Assembly: GCA_002347265.1 (NCBI GenBank)
Contig: DDYB01000008.1
Location: forward strand, 1 to 20,100
DNA length: 20,100 nucleotides
Direction of reading: 5' to 3'
Source of the DNA: Desulfobacteraceae bacterium UBA2245
GTDB taxonomy: Bacteria > Desulfobacterota > Desulfobacteria > Desulfobacterales > UBA2245
The notes below the pieces were generated by a model. The model was not told the origin of the DNA. It made no database searches and worked only from the letters and a program-made list of their open reading frames with translations. Position numbers and translations under genes: made by a program. This document shows, piece by piece, positions 15,098 to 20,100 of the stretch (the first letter of the stretch is position 1; each line of letters opens with the position of its first letter).

Positions 15098-15171
15098 TGC
15101 ATATCTCTCTTATCCGTCTCCAGGCATCGAAACCTGCTCATATAAATCGGATAAATGCATACAACCGGCAT
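15094..15171 (-). CDS. Possible 25-residue leader ORF before mrdA
   Basis: ATG at 15171 opens a frame MPVVCIYPIYMSRFRCLETD... of 25 residues, whose TGA overlaps the TTG start of mrdA by two bases (TTGA). The ribosome site is weak (GTGGCGG). It occupies most of the 132-base gap between mreD and mrdA, the only sizeable gap in the mre cluster. The protein has no recognisable family. It could act only to load ribosomes onto the TTG start, or be chance. Confidence 0.25.
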   Translation of the reverse strand: MPVVCIYPIYMSRFRCLETDKRDMH

Positions 15172-15229
15172 TTTTAAACCGCCACGATTGAAAGCAGAAA
15201 GAATCCCGCTACCCGGGAATGCTGGTTTT

Positions 15230-15736
15230 TCAGGTCCGGAAAGCACGAGCCCATTGGTTCCAGAGATTCTGCAGCGTTTCGAAAATCCTGATCAAAATCA
15301 ATCCGGCCAATGCCGTCCACAAAACTTGCAGGCCAATGGACTGAATCGGAAACCAATACATCCGCACCCCCTGCCTTGACAGAAGAATCGATCCCCAAAA
15401 AACAGCATTTTCAAGACAAACGCCCAGCACCAGAATAATCAACAGGACCCCGCCGTTTCTCAATCGAAATATTTTGCCCAACAAGCGGACACCGGCATAC
15501 AGCCACAGATAGGTGGCCAAATAGACCCCAAACGCACCACCGGACAATCCATCCATTATCAGCCCCAGGACCAGCGAAAAAGCAAACGACCCGTAGCCCG
15601 GCTGAAAAACGCCGAGATAGGCGATAAACGGAATCAGGGCATCATAGAAAAAATGAGAAGGCATCAGACAGGGCACGACAGATGTCTGAAAAACAATCAG
15701 CGTCAAACAGATCAGGGTATAATAAACGTATGTCAT
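15230..15736 (-). CDS. mreD: Rod shape-determining protein MreD
   Basis: Small polytopic inner-membrane protein of the elongasome, partner of MreC. The 168-residue product is strongly hydrophobic with about five membrane segments, and includes the typical acidic/Gly motif in GLIMDGLSGGAFGVYLATYLW (about 58-78). ATG 15736 overlaps the mreC stop by four bases (ATGA). Sequence conservation in MreD is low, so the call rests on topology, that motif, length and position. Confidence 0.92.
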   Translation of the reverse strand: MTYVYYTLICLTLIVFQTSVVPCLMPSHFFYDALIPFIAYLGVFQPGYGSFAFSLVLGLIMDGLSGGAFGVYLATYLWLYAGVRLLGKIFRLRNGGVLLIILVLGVCLENAVFWGSILLSRQGVRMYWFPIQSIGLQVLWTALAGLILIRIFETLQNLWNQWARAFRT

Positions 15737-16566
15737 GGAATGCGCTCTTCCCCTGGATTCCCCGGATTCAAAATAATCAAAACTTCTTCGATTTTTTCGA
15801 AATCCACGGAAGGAGAAACGATCACTTCCTGAAACAGATCATCGTCCGGCCGCATCAGCCTGGACACCCGCCCGATCGCCAGCCCTTTGGGATAGACGCC
15901 GTCAAGGCCCGAAGAAATAACCCAGTCTCCGATCTGGATATCATCATTGCTCACCGCATAATCGAAAAGGCAGTCGGGAGCGGCATTCCCCTTGACCACG
16001 CCTCGGCTGCGGGATCTTTGAATCAGAGCATCTGCCGCACTGGCCGGATCCGTCAAAAGCAATACTTTGGCATAGCGATTTCCTGCGGAGATCACCTGTC
16101 CGACAATACCCTGAGCGTTGACAACCGGAAGTCCTTTGGTGACGCCGTCGGCCTTTCCCTTGTCAATGACAATTGTTTTGAACCAAATTGAGGGGTCGCG
16201 GCCAATGACTTCCGCAGCCAGAACGTCAAAGGCCTCCAAATCTTTAAAATTCAGCAGATTTCTAAGCCGGTGATTGGCGAGCTCGACTTCCCGGCACTTT
16301 CGGGATTCCTCAACGGAGAGCGCCAATGCACGCCGGAGTTGGTCATTTTCATGGGCCGTTCGGACCAGAGCAAAATAATGCCGCCATACGTCCTGGACGG
16401 CGTTCGTCAAATGCGTCAAAATTTCCTGAAATGGAGGGATAAAAGAAATAGCGATCTGACCGGGCTCATCGGTGATATGCCGTCGACTGGTCATCGAAAG
16501 GGCAATGATGCTGATCGTGATCAAGATCAGCACGCCTCCTATCATCAGCGTTTTTCTCGAAAACAT
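15733..16566 (-). CDS. mreC: Rod shape-determining protein MreC
   Basis: Bitopic membrane protein whose periplasmic part assembles and activates PBP2/RodA. The 277-residue product has an N-terminal membrane helix (about 7-25), a coiled coil (about 65-105) and the MreC beta-barrel domain. The barrel contains VIGRDPSIWFKTIVIDKG, GLPVVNAQGIVGQVI and GDWVISSGLDGVYPKGLAIG. ATG 16566 begins 4 bases after the mreB stop, with no clear ribosome site of its own, so it is probably coupled to mreB. It overlaps mreD by four bases. Confidence 0.96.
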   Translation of the reverse strand: MFSRKTLMIGGVLILITISIIALSMTSRRHITDEPGQIAISFIPPFQEILTHLTNAVQDVWRHYFALVRTAHENDQLRRALALSVEESRKCREVELANHRLRNLLNFKDLEAFDVLAAEVIGRDPSIWFKTIVIDKGKADGVTKGLPVVNAQGIVGQVISAGNRYAKVLLLTDPASAADALIQRSRSRGVVKGNAAPDCLFDYAVSNDDIQIGDWVISSGLDGVYPKGLAIGRVSRLMRPDDDLFQEVIVSPSVDFEKIEEVLIILNPGNPGEERIP

Positions 16567-16570
16567 GCGG

Positions 16571-17614
16571 TTAGGTGATCACAACCTGCTTGAGAATTTC
16601 GATACAGTCCAATGCCTTTCCCGAGCCCAGGGCCACGGTGGACAAAGGATCATCGGCAATTCGAATCGGAAGACCGCTTTCTTCATGCAGAAGTTTGTCT
16701 AAATTTTTCAACAGGGCGCCCCCGCCGGTCAGAACGATGCCCCGGTCTACAATATCGGCCGCCAGCTCAGGCGGCGTCTGCTCGAGTGCAATTTTTACCG
16801 TTTCGACAATGGCGTCGATCTGTTCGGAAATAGCCACCCGAATTTCATCGGAATCAATCGCCAGAATCTTGGGAATGCCCGACACCAGATCTCTGCCCTT
16901 GACCTCGATCGTTTCGATCTCATCGGGTCCGGGATAGGCATTTCCGATCGTCGTTTTAATGATCTCCGCGGTCCGCTCCCCGATCAGCAGGTTATATTTG
17001 CGTTTGATATACTGCGCGATCGCCTCATCCATCTTGTCGCCGGCGATCCTGATCGATCGGCTGTAAACGATGCCCGCCAGGGAAATAACCGCCACCTCGG
17101 TAGTGCCGCCGCCGATGTCCACCACCATATTGCAGATGGGCTCGGTAATCGGCAGGCCCGAACCAATGGCGGCAGCCATGGGCTCTTCAATCAGAAAGAC
17201 GTCTCTCGCCCCTGCGGATTCGGCAGATTCCTTGACCGCGCGCTTTTCGACCTGAGTAATTCCTGAAGGAACCGCAATAATGATCCGGGGCCTTACAAAA
17301 GTCCGCCGGTTGTGAACCTTATGAATAAAATGGCGCAGCATCGCTTCGGTAATCTCAAAATCGGCAATCACCCCTTCGCGCATGGGTCGAATCGCCACGA
17401 TATTTCCCGGAGTTTTGCCCAGCATATTTTTGGCCTCGATGCCAACCGCCAGAACCCGGTTCTTCATGCGGTTATCGGTCCGCACTGCAACCACGGAAGG
17501 TTCGCTCAAAACAATGCCTTTTCCCTTGACATAGACCAGAGTATTGGCGGTCCCGAGATCTATCGCAAGATCACTGGAAAACAATCCCAGAATTGAATCT
17601 AAAAATGTACCCAT
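16571..17614 (-). CDS. mreB: Rod shape-determining protein MreB (bacterial actin)
   Basis: Actin-like ATPase that forms membrane-bound filaments and orients the elongasome. The 347-residue product has an N-terminal amphipathic stretch (MGTFLDSILGLFSSD), phosphate-1 loop DLGTANTLVY (19-28), phosphate-2 motif DIGGGTTEVAV, the conserved EEPMAAAIG, and adenosine motif LTGGGALLKNLD. All hallmark motifs are intact and the length is typical. ATG 17614 follows GAGGTG closely. It is the first gene of the mreBCD-mrdA-rodA-bactofilin cluster, behind a 256-base gap that contains the previous unit's terminator and a palindrome. Confidence 0.98.
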   Translation of the reverse strand: MGTFLDSILGLFSSDLAIDLGTANTLVYVKGKGIVLSEPSVVAVRTDNRMKNRVLAVGIEAKNMLGKTPGNIVAIRPMREGVIADFEITEAMLRHFIHKVHNRRTFVRPRIIIAVPSGITQVEKRAVKESAESAGARDVFLIEEPMAAAIGSGLPITEPICNMVVDIGGGTTEVAVISLAGIVYSRSIRIAGDKMDEAIAQYIKRKYNLLIGERTAEIIKTTIGNAYPGPDEIETIEVKGRDLVSGIPKILAIDSDEIRVAISEQIDAIVETVKIALEQTPPELAADIVDRGIVLTGGGALLKNLDKLLHEESGLPIRIADDPLSTVALGSGKALDCIEILKQVVIT

Positions 17615-17661
17615 AACACCTCGTTTAAACGATGGAAGCGGAATTATCCGTTATCTCTTAT

Positions 17662-17676
17662 GCTGTAATATACAGC
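17662..17676. repeat. 15-bp palindrome upstream of mreB
   Basis: GCTGTA, three central bases, TACAGC: perfect 6-base arms, 48 bases before the mreB ATG. On the minus strand it contains TATATT, which could serve as a -10 box with a poor -35. It may be an operator or a small RNA hairpin. No known regulator site is recognised. Confidence 0.4.
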
Positions 17677-17799
17677 CGCAAAACCTTATCTTCTTCTGAA
17701 CGCCCGCTCAGATATTTTGATTCCGGCAGCGGACGATAAAATCTCTATCGGAAGAAAACTCCGTTGAAATGGCTAACAAAAATATCGATCAATAACAAG

Positions 17800-17833
17800 A
17801 AAAATTATCGGTCCGGCAGCCGCAACCGGACCG
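17800..17833 (-). terminator. Rho-independent terminator after the serine hydrolase gene
   Basis: Minus strand CGGTCCGG (17833-17826), 9-base loop, CCGGACCG (17816-17809): a perfect 8-bp GC-rich stem followed by ATAATTTTT. It lies 38 bases after the stop and separates the ldcA unit from mreB. Confidence 0.9.
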
Positions 17834-17870
17834 GAACCGCTTGGAATTAATAAATTTACATCTTTCATGC

Positions 17871-18989
17871 TCAGCATTTCCTTCCCAGAAGCTTTTGCAT
17901 GATCCTGTTGTGAACCACCGGTCGAAATGCTTTGATCTTCCAGTTATCCCGCCGGGGATGCACCCGGTTGGTCAATAGAATTATGATGATTGAACGCCTC
18001 AAATCCATCCAGAAAGAAGTTCCCGTAAAACCGAGATGTCCGACGCTGTGATTTGAGAAATACCGGCCGCTGCTCGACCCCTCGGCCGACGGCTGATCGA
18101 ACCCCAGGCAGCCATGGCAGACGGATCCCGGCGTCAGGAATTCACGGACCAGGGCGGGCGGGAAAAAACATGCCGGGTCATCTCCATAGCCCTTCAACAG
18201 CTCACGGAGCAATACATGCACATCCCCGGCTGTTCCGAAAAGACCGGCATGTCCCCCGACACCTCCGGCGGAATAGGCGTTATCATCATGAACCATGCCC
18301 TCCAGCAATCTGCCTCGCCAGGGGCAGAGTTCGGTTGCCGCAAAATCGCATTGCCGCCGATGATCTTCCAGGCAATTCGTAAAAAAAAGGCTCTCGATCC
18401 CCAGGGGTTGGTAGATGTTTTCATCCACAAAACAGTCCAGACCCGTACCTCCCGCAGCCTCAACAACCCACTCGAGGATCATGAACCCCGGATCGCTGTA
18501 TACTCTCTTCCGCCCCGGCAGGCCGACCAGGGGTTCCTTTACAAGAAGCCCCCTCAGGGACGGTTTGCGGATACGCCGGGGAAGTCTGGAAATCTCTTTA
18601 TAATAAGGTTGATAATCCGGCAGGCCGGAAGTATGTGAAAGCAGTTGATGAAGCCGTATCTCATCTTTCCCTGAATCGATGAAAGCAGGCAGAACAGAGG
18701 CGAGGCTTTGTTCCAGAGCCAGCCTGCCCTGCGCCGCCAGCTTCATAACCGCCAACCCGGTCGCCAGAGGTTTGGTCAAGGAGGCCAGGTCAAACACCGT
18801 GTCCAGTGTTGCGGGCTTTGCGGAAAAAATGTTCGCATATCCATAGGCGTTTTTAAACACCACCCGATCTTCCCTGGAAACCCACAGCACACCTCCGGGA
18901 AAAACCCGGTCCGCCAGGGCGCGTCTCATCAGCGCGTCGATATCCTGCCATCCGCGGGGCAGTATAACGCCCGACTGTTTTATGCACAT
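17871..18989 (-). CDS. Beta-lactamase-family serine hydrolase (class C / AmpC-like fold)
   Basis: Penicillin-recognising-fold serine hydrolase. The 372-residue product has the nucleophile motif SLTK (S70-K73), YSD as the YxN-type motif (164-166) and HLGFTG in the KTG place (318-323, H-x-G type). It also has LLSHTSGLPDY, typical of the family. No signal peptide is evident, so it may act in the cytoplasm. Families with these motifs include esterases, D-amino-acid peptidases and murein-recycling hydrolases; sequence alone does not choose. Its ATG lies inside the 3' end of ldcA (10-base overlap) without its own ribosome site, so it is coupled to LdcA. A peptidoglycan-fragment substrate is a reasonable inference. 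It is not evidence of antibiotic resistance. Confidence 0.88.
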   Translation of the reverse strand: MCIKQSGVILPRGWQDIDALMRRALADRVFPGGVLWVSREDRVVFKNAYGYANIFSAKPATLDTVFDLASLTKPLATGLAVMKLAAQGRLALEQSLASVLPAFIDSGKDEIRLHQLLSHTSGLPDYQPYYKEISRLPRRIRKPSLRGLLVKEPLVGLPGRKRVYSDPGFMILEWVVEAAGGTGLDCFVDENIYQPLGIESLFFTNCLEDHRRQCDFAATELCPWRGRLLEGMVHDDNAYSAGGVGGHAGLFGTAGDVHVLLRELLKGYGDDPACFFPPALVREFLTPGSVCHGCLGFDQPSAEGSSSGRYFSNHSVGHLGFTGTSFWMDLRRSIIIILLTNRVHPRRDNWKIKAFRPVVHNRIMQKLLGRKC

Positions 18990-19915
18990 GTCGAAATCGT
19001 CGCGGGTCTGAGGTATTTCAACGAAGCGTTCCGAGCATCCAGCGTGGCCTCAAGCCCCAAAGGCGCCGTCAGGTTGATGGAATCATGACCCAGGTTGAAA
19101 CCGCTGACAATGGGGATCGGCACATCCTCAAAGATTTGCTCGATGATGCGAACAATCGGTTCGATCGGACCGCAATCCTGGAAATCCCCTAAAACCAGAC
19201 CGGCCAGCCCTGAAAAACATCCGGCCATTTTCATCTGGCTCAGCATGCGGTCGATCCGGTAGACCGGCTCCCCCCTTTCTTCGAGCAGGAGAATGCCGCG
19301 CTTAAAGCAAGGCATATAAGCTGTGCCCACAAGATGGCAGAGGGTGGAAAGATTTCCGCCGCAAACCTTGCCGGAAGCCGTTCCAGAACGGATTACAAGG
19401 GGATTCCGGGCAACGAGTTCAAGGGAGCTGTCCGAACAAAGCGCGGCAAGCAGACTCTTGCCGGTCTCTTCCGAGCCCTCGGCCAGGGTGGTCACCATGG
19501 GACCATGAAAAACCACCAGACCGCACCGCTGCTGCAAAGCGGTCAGAAGCGCGGTCACATCGCTGAACCCGATCACGATTTTCGGCGTTCTGCAAATTGC
19601 CGGGTAATCTAAAAAGGGCAGGATCTTCATGGAGCCGAAACCGCCTCTTGCACAAAAAACCGCCTTGATGTGCTTCTGGGCAAAAAGACGGTTGATGATT
19701 TGCGCCCGATGCTCATCTGATCCGGCCAGATAACCGGCTTTTTCAAACACGCCCTCGTCAATTAAAGTCCGGAATCCCATCTCTTGAAGCATGTGAACCC
19801 CCCGGTCAAAACGCTGTCTGTCAAAGGGACTGGCCGGAGCGGCGATTCCGATGCAGTCTCCGGGAACCAGCCTTCCGGGCCTCACAAACGCTGATTTTTC
19901 TACACTGCCCGGCAT
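18980..19915 (-). CDS. ldcA: LD-carboxypeptidase (peptidase S66, muramoyltetrapeptide carboxypeptidase)
   Basis: Cytoplasmic enzyme that removes the terminal D-Ala from tetrapeptides of recycled murein. The 311-residue product has the S66 layout: N-terminal GDCIGIAAPASPF (19-31), ARGGFGSMKILPFLDY (89-104), nucleophile serine in GFSDVTALL (S118), catalytic glutamate in LLLEERGEPVYRIDRML (E212/E213) and histidine in FNLGHD (H277). Length is normal. ATG 19915 follows AGAGG. A promoter with TTGAAT/TATATA lies about 40 bases upstream, and the downstream serine hydrolase overlaps by 10 bases. Confidence 0.95.
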   Translation of the reverse strand: MPGSVEKSAFVRPGRLVPGDCIGIAAPASPFDRQRFDRGVHMLQEMGFRTLIDEGVFEKAGYLAGSDEHRAQIINRLFAQKHIKAVFCARGGFGSMKILPFLDYPAICRTPKIVIGFSDVTALLTALQQRCGLVVFHGPMVTTLAEGSEETGKSLLAALCSDSSLELVARNPLVIRSGTASGKVCGGNLSTLCHLVGTAYMPCFKRGILLLEERGEPVYRIDRMLSQMKMAGCFSGLAGLVLGDFQDCGPIEPIVRIIEQIFEDVPIPIVSGFNLGHDSINLTAPLGLEATLDARNASLKYLRPATISTCA

Positions 19916-19952
19916 TGCGTTAAAACCTCTTTCTCAAGCCATATCGAATAGT

Positions 19953-19980
19953 TATATAATGTATTGCTCGTTTCATTCAA
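19953..19980 (-). promoter_or_regulatory. Candidate promoter of ldcA
   Basis: Minus strand TTGAAT (19980-19975), 16-base spacer, TATATA (19958-19953). It lies back to back with the tRNA-Pro promoter on the plus strand. Confidence 0.5.
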
Positions 19981-19994
19981 TATCACATACTCTC

Positions 19995-20023
19995 TTGACA
20001 ATACAACTTCAAAATGGTAGACG
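19995..20023 (+). promoter_or_regulatory. Promoter of tRNA-Pro
   Basis: TTGACA (19995-20000), 17-base spacer, TAGACG (20018-20023). It predicts a transcript start about five bases before the mature tRNA 5' end. Confidence 0.65.
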
Positions 20024-20034
20024 ATCCAAACTGA

Positions 20035-20100
20035 CGGGGCGTGGCGCAGTCTGGAAGCGCACTTGAATGGGGTTCAAGGGGTCGGAGGTTCAAATCCTCT
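20035..20100 (+). tRNA. tRNA-Pro (GGG anticodon), cut by window end
   Basis: The 66 visible bases fold as a tRNA. The acceptor strand is CGGGGCG, the D-stem GCGC/GCGC encloses AGTCTGGAA, and the anticodon stem CTTGA/TCAAG has loop ATGGGGT, giving anticodon GGG. A GGGTC variable region and a T-arm GGAGG-TTCAAAT-CCTCT follow. It matches E. coli tRNA-Pro (proL) region by region. The 3' acceptor strand and CCA lie outside the window. Confidence 0.95.

Noticed and set aside
1..20100. Mobile elements, CRISPR arrays, toxin-antitoxin or defence systems
   Set aside because: No transposase or integrase motifs, direct-repeat arrays or small unknown gene pairs were seen. The tRNA at the right edge could be an integration site, but its 3' half is outside the window.

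Overview
The window reads as a stretch of conserved chromosome from a Gram-negative bacterium, most likely a deltaproteobacterium (Desulfobacterota, sulfate-reducer-like). This is inferred from the combination of RNase Y, ZapA/ZapB and a proteobacterial-type 6S RNA, a split F-type ATP synthase operon with two b-type subunits (b' and a b with a signal-peptide-like N-terminus), and a bactofilin joined to an mreBCD-mrdA-rodA cluster. All protein genes lie on the minus strand, so transcription runs right to left. Only the tRNA at the right edge is on the plus strand.

Layout in transcription order (right to left). A tRNA-Pro(GGG), truncated by the window end, diverges from ldcA and a beta-lactamase-fold serine hydrolase, a coupled murein-recycling-like pair closed by a strong terminator (17833-17800). 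Next is the elongasome cluster mreB-mreC-mreD-mrdA-rodA-bactofilin (17614-11678), which directs lateral peptidoglycan synthesis. The ATP synthase genes atpF'-atpF-atpH-atpA-atpG-atpD-atpC (11564-5550) follow, with their own promoter and a strong terminator (5479-5450). atpB and atpE (a and c subunits) are absent, so the Fo channel genes must lie elsewhere. Then come a stand-alone GlmU-type uridylyltransferase domain, zapB-zapA, a well supported 6S RNA (3815-3631), and rny-tyrS (RNase Y and tyrosyl-tRNA synthetase).

The left 240 bases hold three tandem, degenerate promoter/boxA-like modules on the minus strand. The last box is a classical rRNA antitermination boxA at the very edge, so an rRNA operon is expected just outside the window to the left.

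The genes serve cell-wall precursor supply (UDP-GlcNAc), wall elongation and shape (MreBCD, PBP2, RodA, bactofilin), wall turnover (LdcA, serine hydrolase), septation (ZapA/B), energy (F1 sector) and RNA/translation (RNase Y, TyrRS, 6S, tRNA, rrn). I see no mobile element, CRISPR array or defence island, and no convincing undescribed system. The most interesting signals are regulatory: the modular rrn promoter array, two -35 boxes that contain the upstream gene's stop codon, the structured rny leader, and the GlmU domain without its acetyltransferase half.
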